Shown here: piece by piece, positions 1 to 6,373 of the stretch
Layout: each line of letters opens with the position of its first letter
Numbering within the stretch: position 1 is the first letter of the stretch
From: Ferruginibacter sp.
GTDB taxonomy: Bacteria; Bacteroidota; Bacteroidia; Chitinophagales; Chitinophagaceae
Assembly (NCBI GenBank): GCA_025362765.1
Contig: JANYFI010000842.1
Coordinates: 1 to 6,684, forward strand
Direction: 5' to 3'
Length of the DNA: 6,684 nt
The notes under the pieces: generated by a model
The model's input: only the letters and a program-made list of their open reading frames with translations
Database searches by the model: none
Told to the model about the DNA's origin: nothing
Program-made: the position numbers and the translations under genes

Positions 1-219
1 GCCACCGGCAGTTTGCGGGAAGTAGAAGGCGAAGGCGTTGTCGGCGTGCAGCCACAGATTAATCCTGGCGAAGAATATCAATACATCAGCGGTTGTAACC
101 TGCGAACGGAAATGGGCAAAATGTACGGTACTTATTTAATGGAAAATGTTAACAACAATAAGCAATTTGATGTTTCCATACCTTCCTTCGAAATGACTGT
201 ACCTTTTAAAATGAACTAA
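1..219 (+). CDS. apaG: ApaG family protein, C-terminal part
   Basis: This is the 3' end of a gene that begins upstream of the window; the frame is open from base 1 and stops with TAA at 217-219. The 72 visible residues match the second half of the ApaG beta-sandwich (DUF525 domain). They include a G-V-V-G-V-Q-P turn, the P-G-E-E-Y-Q-Y-I-S-G-C strand typical of the family, a G-x-M-x-G-x-Y segment, and a closing F-D-V-S-I-P-S-F strand. Family members are about 125 residues, so roughly 50 N-terminal residues are missing. ApaG is a small cytoplasmic protein linked genetically to Co2+/Mg2+ tolerance in enterics, but its biochemical role is poorly defined. The desaturase gene follows on the same strand after 74 bp with no clear terminator, so read-through is possible. 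A TTG at 13 is in frame but internal and should not be taken as the start. Confidence 0.92.
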   Translation, partial: ATGSLREVEGEGVVGVQPQINPGEEYQYISGCNLRTEMGKMYGTYLMENVNNNKQFDVSIPSFEMTVPFKMN

Positions 220-293
220 TTGCATTTTAGTATTTCATATTCATCATATTTACCTATCTTGGCTGGTGTAGGTTTAAATCACCAATATTCTTT

Positions 294-1400
294 ATGGCAA
301 AAGTTACCTTCGATAATCGCAACAACCAGTTTTACCTTAGCCTCAAAATAGCCGTTGATCAATACTTTGAAACAAAGCAAATTAAAAAAACCGGCGACTG
401 GCGTTTATACCTCAAAACAATTACTTTAATCAGTGCAGCTATTATTATTTACTGCAGCCTGATGTTTATTAACATGAGCGCCCTGCCCGCTTTACTACTT
501 TGCGGTTTATTGGGCTATACTTTTGCCTGCATTGGTTTTAGTGTAATGCACGATGCAAACCATGGCAGCTACAGCACTAAACCCTGGTTAAATGACGCAT
601 TGGGTTTAACGGCCAATGCGCTTGGCGCAAGTTCTTTCTTCTGGAAACAAAAACACAATATTATCCACCATACATATACCAATGTGGATGGCATTGACGA
701 TGATATTGCCAAGAGCCCGATCATTCGCCAGTGTGAATCGCAAAAGTGGGTACCGGCACATAAAGTGCAGCATCTTTACCTGCTTCCCATTTACGCGTTG
801 TCTTCTATTTTCTGGTTATTTTTTATGGATTTTACAAAATATTTTACCCGTAAAATTTATACCACTGAAGCCTGGAAACTGAACACAAAAAACCACGTTA
901 TTTTCTGGGCTACCAAAATTTGTTATTTTACTTTTTATATGATTTTGCCTGCAATCGTTTGGGGATTTGGCCCATGGTTCTTGGGTTTTATAGTGCTGCA
1001 TATGGTAATGGGCATTACTTTATCACTCGTTTTCCAACTGGCGCATGTAGTGGAAAATACAGAATTTGAAACCGTAGCATTGGATGAAACAAAGCATATT
1101 GATACAGCCTGGGCGGAGCATGAAGTAAGAACCAGTTCAAATTTCGCAATGGGAAATCCGGTAATTTCCTGGTTTGTAGGTGGATTAAATTTTCAGATTG
1201 AACATCACCTGTTTCCAAGAGTTAGCCATGTGCATTACCCTGCTATCAGCAAAATTGTAATTGAAAAATGCAGAGAGTTCAATCTCCCATACAATAAATA
1301 CGATACTCTACTTGGGGCGGTGGCATCTCATTTCAGAATGATGAAATCGCTTGGAAAAAGTCCGGTTGTAGTTAAAAAAAGGCAGGCCCAGGCCGCTTGA
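294..1400 (+). CDS. Membrane fatty-acid (acyl-CoA/acyl-lipid) desaturase
   Basis: A 368-residue integral membrane di-iron desaturase of the FA_desaturase family (PF00487), which puts a double bond into a fatty acyl chain using O2 and electrons from a reductase. All three histidine boxes are visible: H86-x3-H90 (HDANH), H121-x3-H125-H126 (HNIIHH) and Q301-x2-H304-H305 (QIEHH). H251 in QLAHVVEN is probably a further ligand. The glutamine-headed third box is the form seen in front-end (delta-5/delta-6, linoleoyl-CoA-like) desaturases, but no cytochrome b5 domain is fused, so the electron donor must be separate. Hydrophobic segments lie near residues 43-60, 64-84, 160-180, 203-223 and 226-248. 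The ATG at 294 puts box 1 at a normal distance and has no Shine-Dalgarno sequence. The stop at 1398-1400 is 2 bp from the convergent gldB stop. The family call is firm; regiospecificity and substrate cannot be read from the sequence. Confidence 0.93.
   Translation: MAKVTFDNRNNQFYLSLKIAVDQYFETKQIKKTGDWRLYLKTITLISAAIIIYCSLMFINMSALPALLLCGLLGYTFACIGFSVMHDANHGSYSTKPWLNDALGLTANALGASSFFWKQKHNIIHHTYTNVDGIDDDIAKSPIIRQCESQKWVPAHKVQHLYLLPIYALSSIFWLFFMDFTKYFTRKIYTTEAWKLNTKNHVIFWATKICYFTFYMILPAIVWGFGPWFLGFIVLHMVMGITLSLVFQLAHVVENTEFETVALDETKHIDTAWAEHEVRTSSNFAMGNPVISWFVGGLNFQIEHHLFPRVSHVHYPAISKIVIEKCREFNLPYNKYDTLLGAVASHFRMMKSLGKSPVVVKKRQAQAA
1374..1396 (-). terminator. Possible terminator for gldB, inside the desaturase 3' end
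   Basis: Reading the minus strand past the gldB stop, a G/C-rich self-complementary block (GGCCTGGGCC, 1394-1385) is followed after 4 bases by a run of seven T (1380-1374). The hairpin is short, about 3 G-C pairs around a 4-base loop, so this is a weak candidate for an intrinsic terminator. It lies within the last codons of the desaturase gene, which leaves little room for an independent signal. Confidence 0.3.
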
Positions 1401-1402
1401 AA

Positions 1403-2413
1403 TCAGGGTTTATATTTAGCTTCCTCAAAAATAATTTCACAGTCGGTAGTCATTAATTGCTGAACTGTGGTGGCGGGTTTTTTCAGCATATATTTTTTTA
1501 CAATCTGCCATCCTGCAAAGGAACCAATATTGCCGGGTGCGCCTTCACCAAGCTCTTGTGTTTTTGGCCCTTCATCAATATAATTTTTAAGGATATTTTT
1601 ATCTGTCATCTGTAACAAGGAATTTTTTATAAAAAGATCCCAGATCACTGCTTCATGCGCATAACTGTCTTTCATTTGCTCCGGTGTATAACCCATTAAT
1701 TGATACTCTTTCGTTTCAGGTAATAGCTTGCTTAAAAGGTACAGTCGTTTTCCTTTTTCTACCATTTGGTTTACCAGTGGTTTATCGCTTTCCTTTTCAG
1801 GATAAATATCATTCACAATATTTTTTATACAATTCATTGCAATATAATCCGGTTCAAATCTTCTTGAAATGTATTCGGGATAAGTTTCCTGTACCATTGT
1901 TGTTTTATATAAGGGATTGGTTTTGCCAAGATGATGTTGTAGCCCTACAATCAATGCATCATCCGAAAGAATATCGCCGTATCCATCCGCAGGCCCGATA
2001 TAGGTAATAATTTTATTGGGGATGCGGTAATCAGGAAAATAAAATTTTACAAACTGCAGGCCTCGTTTTATTTGCTTTTCATAAGGCCCAAAATCGTTGT
2101 ATATTTTTTCAGCCGAATCGTACACAGGCCTGTAAGCTTTGATAAAACCATTTACATAGGCTGCAGCGGTATCAGCAGGCCATGCAGGATCTATCATTAA
2201 AATTTTACTGAGGTAATTATCCACAAAAGCAGGACTATTGGTATTGATATGTTTTAAATAAGATAACAGATTTGATGTGGTAGTATCAAAGATATCTTTT
2301 TCAAAACGTTCGGTGGTTAGCGTAATTTTGATGTTTGAAACGTCCGGTATATTATTGGAGGAGCAGGAAATTAAAAAAGAGCACAATACAAATACAGCAA
2401 TGGATATTCTCAT
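1403..2413 (-). CDS. gldB: Gliding motility lipoprotein GldB
   Basis: A 336-residue predicted lipoprotein that I recognise as GldB. The N-terminus is a lipoprotein signal peptide: a short positive start, a hydrophobic core (residues 3-14) and the lipobox L14-I15-S16-C17, so the mature protein would begin at lipidated Cys17. Family-like features follow: an E-R-F-E-K-D-I-F motif at 35-42, the Y-I-G-P-A-D-G segment near 138-144, a K-G-K-R-L-Y-L-L-S-K-L-L-P stretch at 220-232, the M-G-Y-T-P-E-Q-M block at 240-247, and the C-terminal G-S-F-A-G-W-Q-I-V-K-K-Y at 297-308. In Flavobacterium johnsoniae GldB is required for gliding and is linked to the type IX secretion/gliding apparatus, but homologues also occur in Bacteroidota without demonstrated gliding. 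The gene diverges from nadE. No gldC-like gene follows it: the next gene downstream is the convergent desaturase. The ATG at 2413 is fixed by the signal peptide. The biochemical function is unknown. Confidence 0.88.
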   Translation of the reverse strand: MRISIAVFVLCSFLISCSSNNIPDVSNIKITLTTERFEKDIFDTTTSNLLSYLKHINTNSPAFVDNYLSKILMIDPAWPADTAAAYVNGFIKAYRPVYDSAEKIYNDFGPYEKQIKRGLQFVKFYFPDYRIPNKIITYIGPADGYGDILSDDALIVGLQHHLGKTNPLYKTTMVQETYPEYISRRFEPDYIAMNCIKNIVNDIYPEKESDKPLVNQMVEKGKRLYLLSKLLPETKEYQLMGYTPEQMKDSYAHEAVIWDLFIKNSLLQMTDKNILKNYIDEGPKTQELGEGAPGNIGSFAGWQIVKKYMLKKPATTVQQLMTTDCEIIFEEAKYKP

Positions 2414-2492
2414 GGATAATAATGCTTTTGAAGTTTTAACTTTACAAAGAAAATAAATGATTTATTAATATAAAGTTAAGCCCGTTACGGGT
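2414..2492. promoter_or_regulatory. Divergent gldB-nadE promoter region with a 9-bp inverted repeat
   Basis: This 79-bp A/T-rich spacer must hold the promoters of both gldB (leftward) and nadE (rightward). TTAACTTTA at 2436-2444 is repeated as its exact reverse complement at 2471-2479, 26 bases apart. Each arm contains TAACTTTA, one mismatch from the Bacteroidota -7 consensus TAnnTTTG, reading towards nadE in the left arm and towards gldB in the right arm. A convincing -33 TTTG is not present at the right spacing for either, so the arms could be operator half-sites instead. A second short palindrome, CCCGT-T-ACGGG (2481-2491), abuts the nadE start. No Shine-Dalgarno sequence is seen for either gene. 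Confidence 0.4.
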
Positions 2493-4181
2493 ATGGGTAT
2501 GAAAATATTTTTAGCGCAGCAGAATTACCACATTGGCAACTTTGAGGACAATACAAAAAAAATAATTGATGCCATTGAAGAAGCAAAAAAGCAAGGCGGT
2601 GAATTGATTGTATTTAGTGAGCTGTCAGTTTGTGGCTATCCGCCACGGGATTTTTTAGAATTTGACGATTTTATCAGTAAGTGTTATGCTGCTGTAGATG
2701 AAATAAGAGAACACGCTGATACCATTGCCGTGGTGGTTGGAGCACCAGACAGAAATTTAATTGGCAAAGGAAAAGATCTTTTTAATGCTGCTTATTTTTT
2801 GTACGAAAAAGAAGTAAAGAGTATTGCGCATAAAACCTGTTTGCCAACCTATGACGTGTTTGATGAAAACCGTTATTTTGAGCCAGCCTACGAATGGAAT
2901 GTGGTTAAATTCAAGGGAAAGAAACTGGCCATCACTATTTGTGAAGACATCTGGACGCTGGGCGATAATCCATTGTACAGAATTTGCCCAATGGATCAAT
3001 TGATGAAGCAGCAGCCGGATATAATGATTAATATTTCCGCATCCCCTTTTGATTATACACATGATGAAGACAGGAAAGCAGTTGTAAAAGCCACTGTTAC
3101 AAAATATAAACTGCCCATGTTTTATTGCAACGCAACGGGCAGCCAAACAGAAATTGTTTTTGATGGCGCTTCGCTGGTTTTTGACAAACATGCCAATTTA
3201 TGCGGACAGCTTCCTTCCTTTGCATCCGCCTTGCAATCTTTTATATTGAAAGATGACGGAACCATTGATGGGCCAGTTATTCAGCGGGCCAGCGAGATGC
3301 CGGACACTGAATTAAATCCATTGTCATTACAGGAAAACCTAAATATAGAAAAGATTTATGCCGCCATCGTAATGAGCATAAAAGATTATTTTTTCAAGAT
3401 GGGTTTTACAAAAGCCATCATCGGTAGCAGTGGAGGAATAGATAGTGCTGTTACCATTGCATTGGCCTGTGAAGCATTGGGCGCAGCCAATGTTAAAGCG
3501 GTGCTGATGCCGTCTCAATATTCTACCGGGCATTCTGTAGCAGATGCAGAGCAACTAAGTAAAACACTGGGTAACCCTTATGAAATCATCCCGATTAAAA
3601 ATATTTATGACGCGTTTTTATTGGATTTAAAACCCATTTTTAAAGACCTGCCATTTAGTGTTGCCGAAGAAAATATCCAGAGCCGTACGAGAGGAAATCT
3701 GCTCATGGCTATCGCCAATAAATTTGGTTATATTTTGCTGAACACTTCCAACAAAAGCGAACTGGCAACAGGCTATGGTACGTTGTATGGTGACATGGCC
3801 GGCGGACTTGGTGTATTGGGCGATTGCTATAAATTGCAGGTGTATTCTCTTGCAAGGTATATCAACAGATTGAAGGAAATTATCCCACAAAATATCATTG
3901 ATAAGGCACCTTCAGCCGAACTAAGGCCAGATCAAAAAGATGCTGATTCACTGCCGGAATATGAAATACTGGATAAGATATTGTTTCAATATATTGAAAG
4001 AAGGATGGGGCCGAAGGAGATTAAGGCGCAGGGATACGACGCACCGTTGGTGGATAGGATTCTAAAGATGGTTAATCTGAATGAATATAAACGCAACCAG
4101 TTTTGTCCTGTCATACGGGTGTCACCAAAAGCATTTGGAGTAGGAAGAAGAATGCCGATTGTGGGAAAATATTTAGGCTGA
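2493..4181 (+). CDS. nadE: Glutamine-dependent NAD+ synthetase
   Basis: A 562-residue cytoplasmic enzyme catalysing the last step of NAD synthesis: ATP-dependent amidation of nicotinic acid adenine dinucleotide, using ammonia released from glutamine. The N-terminal half (about 3-265) is a nitrilase-type glutaminase domain with the Glu-Lys-Cys triad visible as E43 (FSELSVCGYPP), K114 (HKTCLPTY) and C150 (ITICED). The C-terminal half (about 283-562) is the ammonia-ligating synthetase domain. It has the P-loop G311-S-S-G-G-I-D-S318, the conserved N-K-S-E-L-A-T-G-Y-G-T block (419-429) and D434-M-A-G-G. The length fits the two-domain bacterial form of about 540-570 residues, and all key residues are present, so the gene should be active. 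Two in-frame ATGs lie 6 bp apart (2493 and 2499). The second gives M-K-I-F-L-A-Q-Q, the more usual N-terminus, so the true start may be 2499. The gene diverges from gldB and ends 12 bp from the convergent ybjQ-like gene. Confidence 0.97.
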   Translation: MGMKIFLAQQNYHIGNFEDNTKKIIDAIEEAKKQGGELIVFSELSVCGYPPRDFLEFDDFISKCYAAVDEIREHADTIAVVVGAPDRNLIGKGKDLFNAAYFLYEKEVKSIAHKTCLPTYDVFDENRYFEPAYEWNVVKFKGKKLAITICEDIWTLGDNPLYRICPMDQLMKQQPDIMINISASPFDYTHDEDRKAVVKATVTKYKLPMFYCNATGSQTEIVFDGASLVFDKHANLCGQLPSFASALQSFILKDDGTIDGPVIQRASEMPDTELNPLSLQENLNIEKIYAAIVMSIKDYFFKMGFTKAIIGSSGGIDSAVTIALACEALGAANVKAVLMPSQYSTGHSVADAEQLSKTLGNPYEIIPIKNIYDAFLLDLKPIFKDLPFSVAEENIQSRTRGNLLMAIANKFGYILLNTSNKSELATGYGTLYGDMAGGLGVLGDCYKLQVYSLARYINRLKEIIPQNIIDKAPSAELRPDQKDADSLPEYEILDKILFQYIERRMGPKEIKAQGYDAPLVDRILKMVNLNEYKRNQFCPVIRVSPKAFGVGRRMPIVGKYLG

Positions 4182-4207
4182 CAAAAATAAATATCAGCTT
4201 GTTTTTT
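4175..4207 (+). terminator. Intrinsic terminator of nadE spanning both convergent stop codons
   Basis: A stem is formed by AGGCTGA (4175-4181) and TCAGCTT (4194-4200), giving five Watson-Crick pairs plus a G-U and an A-U pair around a 12-base A/T-rich loop. On the plus strand it is followed by G and a run of six T (4202-4207), the layout of a Rho-independent terminator for nadE. The left arm ends with the nadE TGA, and the right arm begins with the complement of the ybjQ-like gene's TGA. On the minus strand the stem is followed only by a broken T-rich stretch, so it should work less well for the opposite gene. Confidence 0.6.
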
Positions 4208-4529
4208 CAACAATTACGGCAGTGCCATAAGCGAGTACTTCTGTAATGCCCTGCATCACTTCATTGGCATCGTAGCGCATGTTGATGATGGCATTGGCGC
4301 CTCTTTCGTTGGCATGTTGCAACATTAGCTGGTAAGCCTCATCCCTTGCTTTTTCACACAACTCAACGTAGATCGATAATTTGCCGCCAAACAAAGATTG
4401 AACGCCGCCACCAATATTGCCTAACAAGCTCCTGCTTCTTACGGTAATACCTCTTACAACTCCCAAATGTTGGGTAATGCGATAGCCTTCCAATTGATTG
4501 GCTGTGGTTATTAAGTGTTGATCTGTCAT
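4194..4529 (-). CDS. YbjQ/DUF74 (YbjQ_1) family small protein
   Basis: A 111-residue cytoplasmic protein of the YbjQ family (PF01906, often labelled 'heavy-metal-binding domain'). Features in order: L13-E-G-Y and G23-V-V-x-G27 at the first strands, G-G-V-Q-S-L-F-G-G-K (41-50), an A-R-x-E-A helix (61-65), R-G-A-N-A-I-I-N-M-R-Y-D (76-87) and the closing Y-G-T-A-V strand (101-105). Family members form small oligomeric rings. The metal-binding label comes from family naming and is not supported by an obvious site here: there is a single cysteine (C58) and no Cys/His cluster. The length is normal and the ATG at 4529 gives a typical N-terminus. It converges with nadE across 12 bp and is transcribed away from moxR. 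The physiological role is unknown, and the neighbours give no strong clue. Confidence 0.9.
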   Translation of the reverse strand: MTDQHLITTANQLEGYRITQHLGVVRGITVRSRSLLGNIGGGVQSLFGGKLSIYVELCEKARDEAYQLMLQHANERGANAIINMRYDANEVMQGITEVLAYGTAVIVEKTS

Positions 4530-4774
4530 GGATTAAAATTTAGATGAAGATAAAGCCATTTTAACAGAATTTTTTTTCATTCCTCATTACGGCAAAATTT
4601 TTGTTAGTGCATTGTTCGTATTTTCGCCATAACCCGACGCGGGCATTCATTTATAAGTACAGGCAACGTCATTACCAGCAATAAAACAGCGATAAAAAAC
4701 ACATGCCTGCTGAACCAATAAAAATAATTAATTAAAAATTTCGTCGCCAGTATGGTGTCGGGTAAAATTTTTCT
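4530..4774. other. Spacer between the ybjQ-like gene and moxR, presumed divergent promoters
   Basis: These 245 bases lie between two divergent gene starts and should contain both promoters, but I find no -33/-7 pair that fits well. The stretch contains a short G/C hairpin CCCG-ACG-CGGG (4633-4643) in otherwise A/T-rich DNA. It also contains a 7-bp inverted repeat, ACCCGAC (4632-4638) with GTCGGGT (4757-4763). A short minus-strand open frame (4604-4777) encodes a hydrophobic stretch but lacks a good start and matches nothing I recognise. I see no RNA gene. Confidence 0.4.
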
Positions 4775-5776
4775 ATGCTACAAACAGCCGAAGACATCCG
4801 TTTGCTGAATGATAAAATAAATGAGGCAGCAGGATTTGTAACTCGTATTAACGATGAATTGAGTAAGGTAATTGTAGGCCAGCACGGTATGATTGAGCGC
4901 CTGCTTATCGGACTGTTAAGTAATGGCCACGTTTTGCTGGAAGGTGTACCAGGCCTTGCTAAAACACTGGCTATAAAATCCTTGGCGCAGACTATAAAAG
5001 CCAATTTTAGCCGTATACAATTTACGCCCGACTTATTGCCTGCAGATGTGGTGGGAACTATGATTTATAACCAGGGTAAAAATGAATTTTATGTACGCAA
5101 GGGCCCTATTTTTTCAAACTTTATTTTAGCAGACGAAATAAACCGTGCACCGGCAAAAGTACAAAGTGCTTTACTGGAAGCGATGCAGGAACGGCAGGTA
5201 ACCATCGGCGATACATCATTTAAATTAGAAGAGCCTTTTTTAGTACTGGCAACACAAAATCCGATCGAGCAGGAAGGTACCTATCCTTTGCCGGAAGCCC
5301 AGGTAGACAGGTTTATGCTGAAGGTTGTGATTGATTATCCATCAAAAGTAGAAGAGCAATTAATAATTCGCCAAAATACACAAGGCCTTTCTTTTCCGCC
5401 CATAAACCAGGTGGCATCTACGCAGGAAATTTTAACTGCAAAGGAATTGGTAAGACAGGTTTACCTGGATGAAAAAGTAGAAAATTATATTCTGGATATC
5501 GTTTTTGCAACAAGGTTTCCTGAAAAATACAACTTGTCAAAACTGAAGCCGCTTATCAGTTTCGGCGGATCCCCAAGGGCAAGTATTAACCTTGCATTGG
5601 CGGCAAAAGCTTATGCATTTTTAAATAAAAGAGGTTTTGTAATTCCGGAAGATGTGAGAAGTATTTGCAAAGATGTATTGCGCCATCGGATAGGATTGAC
5701 GTACGAAGCAGAAGCAGAGAATGTAAATTCAGAACAGGTGATCAATGAAATTTTGAAGGCGGTGAATGTACCGTAA
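4775..5776 (+). CDS. moxR: MoxR family AAA+ ATPase
   Basis: A 333-residue MoxR-type AAA+ ATPase (AAA_3 core plus C-terminal lid), a cytoplasmic chaperone-like ATPase that typically acts with VWA-domain proteins to assemble or activate client complexes, often at the envelope. Visible motifs are the Walker A G57-V-P-G-L-A-K-T64, the F-T-P-D-L-L-P-A-D stretch (83-91), the Walker B I117-L-A-D-E121 followed by N-R-A-P, sensor 1 in A159-T-Q-N162, the conserved P-L-P-E-A-Q-V-D-R-F (171-180) with a likely arginine finger R179, and sensor 2 in G265-S-P-R268. All catalytic residues are intact and the length is usual. The ATG at 4775 gives the normal N-terminal extension before V-I-V-G-Q (33-36 region); there is no Shine-Dalgarno sequence. 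Its usual partner, a DUF58 gene, lies downstream but is separated by 631 bp containing a four-helix-bundle gene and repeats, whereas such pairs are normally close. The specific client is unknown. Confidence 0.96.
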   Translation: MLQTAEDIRLLNDKINEAAGFVTRINDELSKVIVGQHGMIERLLIGLLSNGHVLLEGVPGLAKTLAIKSLAQTIKANFSRIQFTPDLLPADVVGTMIYNQGKNEFYVRKGPIFSNFILADEINRAPAKVQSALLEAMQERQVTIGDTSFKLEEPFLVLATQNPIEQEGTYPLPEAQVDRFMLKVVIDYPSKVEEQLIIRQNTQGLSFPPINQVASTQEILTAKELVRQVYLDEKVENYILDIVFATRFPEKYNLSKLKPLISFGGSPRASINLALAAKAYAFLNKRGFVIPEDVRSICKDVLRHRIGLTYEAEAENVNSEQVINEILKAVNVP

Positions 5777-5781
5777 TAAAG

Positions 5782-5810
5782 GTTGATAGATGGTAGTTTT
5801 TAGTTGACAG
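5782..5810 (-). repeat. Left repeat block of the four-helix-bundle cassette (inverted copies)
   Basis: Starting 6 bases after the moxR stop, this block carries inverted copies of motifs found to the right of the four-helix-bundle gene. GTTGATAGATG (5782-5792) is the exact reverse complement of 6381-6391. GGTAGTT (5792-5798) is that of 6416-6422, and AGTTGACAG (5802-5810) that of 6398-6406. A further unit, TTTTTAGTT, occurs at 5797-5805 and again at 5812-5820. Because the blocks are shuffled in order, this is a mosaic of short units rather than a clean terminal inverted repeat. Confidence 0.75.
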
Positions 5811-5828
5811 ATTTTTAGTTCATTGATT

Positions 5829-5914
5829 TGAGATTATAACTGGATGCATACAGCCAACAATCAAATTTAAGAGAGAAGATAATTGAGGCCTGTAAATTTT
5901 GATTGCTAATCTCA
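5829..5914. repeat. Nested imperfect inverted repeat upstream of the four-helix-bundle gene
   Basis: Two pairs of arms are nested. The outer pair is TGAGATTA (5829-5836) with TAATCTCA (5907-5914). The inner pair is CAATCAAATTTA (5858-5869) with TAAATTTTGATTG (5893-5905), one base longer. The inner loop is 23 bases, and a 21-base bulge separates outer and inner stems on the left side. The fold is A/T-rich and not followed by a T-run, so it is not an ordinary terminator. It could be a structural end of a small element, or a chance fold in A/T-rich DNA. Confidence 0.45.
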
Positions 5915-5978
5915 TAATAAATTTTTTCGTAAAAATGAGTGGTATATAGAATTTTAATTAACATTGATGACTGTCATT

Positions 5979-5993
5979 TAACAACTATCAACT
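5979..5993 (+). repeat. Direct repeat upstream of the four-helix-bundle gene
   Basis: TAACAACTATCAACT matches TAACATCTATCAACT at 6378-6392 at 14 of 15 positions, in the same orientation. The two copies bracket the four-helix-bundle gene, starting 29 bases before its ATG and 5 bases after its stop. A preceding CTGTCA (5971-5976) resembles the CTGTCAACT unit at 6398-6406, and TAACAACTA recurs exactly at 6412-6420. Confidence 0.75.
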
Positions 5994-6007
5994 GCCAATT
6001 TTTGGTT

Positions 6008-6373
6008 ATGACAAGTTATAAAAAATTAGAAGCCTGGAAAAAATCGATGCAACTGGTTGATGAAATTTATAAGTTAACGCGGTCATTTCCCAAAGAAGAG
6101 ATTTATGGACTGACATCGCAAATAAAAAGGGCTTCCGTTTCAGTTCCATGTAATATAGCTGAAGGGATTGGTAGAAATTATAAAAAAGATACAGTTCAGT
6201 TTTTGCACATTTCCAGGGGATCATTGTACGAAGTAGAAGCACTATTGGAAATATCAAAAATGGCAACATTGATTACCGATGAAAAATGTAGCCAATTATT
6301 CGAATTAATAGAAGAATGTCTTAAAATTTTAAATGGCCTTAATAGCTATTACGAGAAAAGTAACTTAAAATAA
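6008..6373 (+). CDS. Four-helix-bundle protein, S23 / 23S rRNA intervening-sequence (IVP) family
   Basis: A 121-residue small cytoplasmic protein of the family PF05635/TIGR02436, first known from ORFs in intervening sequences of 23S rRNA genes and related to the Avd accessory protein of diversity-generating retroelements. The signature is clear: Y-K-K-L-E-A-W-K-K-S at 4-13, I-Y-K-L-T-R-S-F-P-K-E-E (20-31), L-T-S-Q-I-K-R-A-S-V-S-V-P (35-47) and N49-I-A-E-G-I-G-R56. Expected helices are about 6-24, 29-57, 60-84 and 90-116. I chose the ATG at 6008. An in-frame ATG at 5939 would add 23 residues, but these are encoded by the repeat DNA and break the family's usual N-terminus. The biochemical function is unknown, and a basic surface suited to nucleic-acid binding is typical of relatives. 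It sits alone between moxR and the DUF58 gene, flanked on both sides by short repeats, far from any rRNA gene, with no reverse transcriptase or transposase visible. Confidence 0.92.
   Translation: MTSYKKLEAWKKSMQLVDEIYKLTRSFPKEEIYGLTSQIKRASVSVPCNIAEGIGRNYKKDTVQFLHISRGSLYEVEALLEISKMATLITDEKCSQLFELIEECLKILNGLNSYYEKSNLK

Noticed and set aside
269..276. Desaturase promoter -7 element (TAGGTTTA)
   Set aside because: No -33 TTTG at proper spacing, and the implied leader would be only about 12 bases.
2757..3191. 144-residue minus-strand ORF inside nadE
   Set aside because: It is a shadow of the nadE frame, which has complete catalytic motifs; the antisense peptide shows no recognisable domain.
5820..5915. 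31-residue minus-strand ORF between moxR and the four-helix-bundle gene
   Set aside because: Short, overlaps the nested inverted repeat, resembles nothing known and has no supporting signal.
5939..6007. N-terminal extension of the four-helix-bundle protein from an upstream in-frame ATG at 5939
   Set aside because: The extra 23 residues are translated from repeat DNA and do not belong to the family; the ATG at 6008 gives the usual N-terminus.
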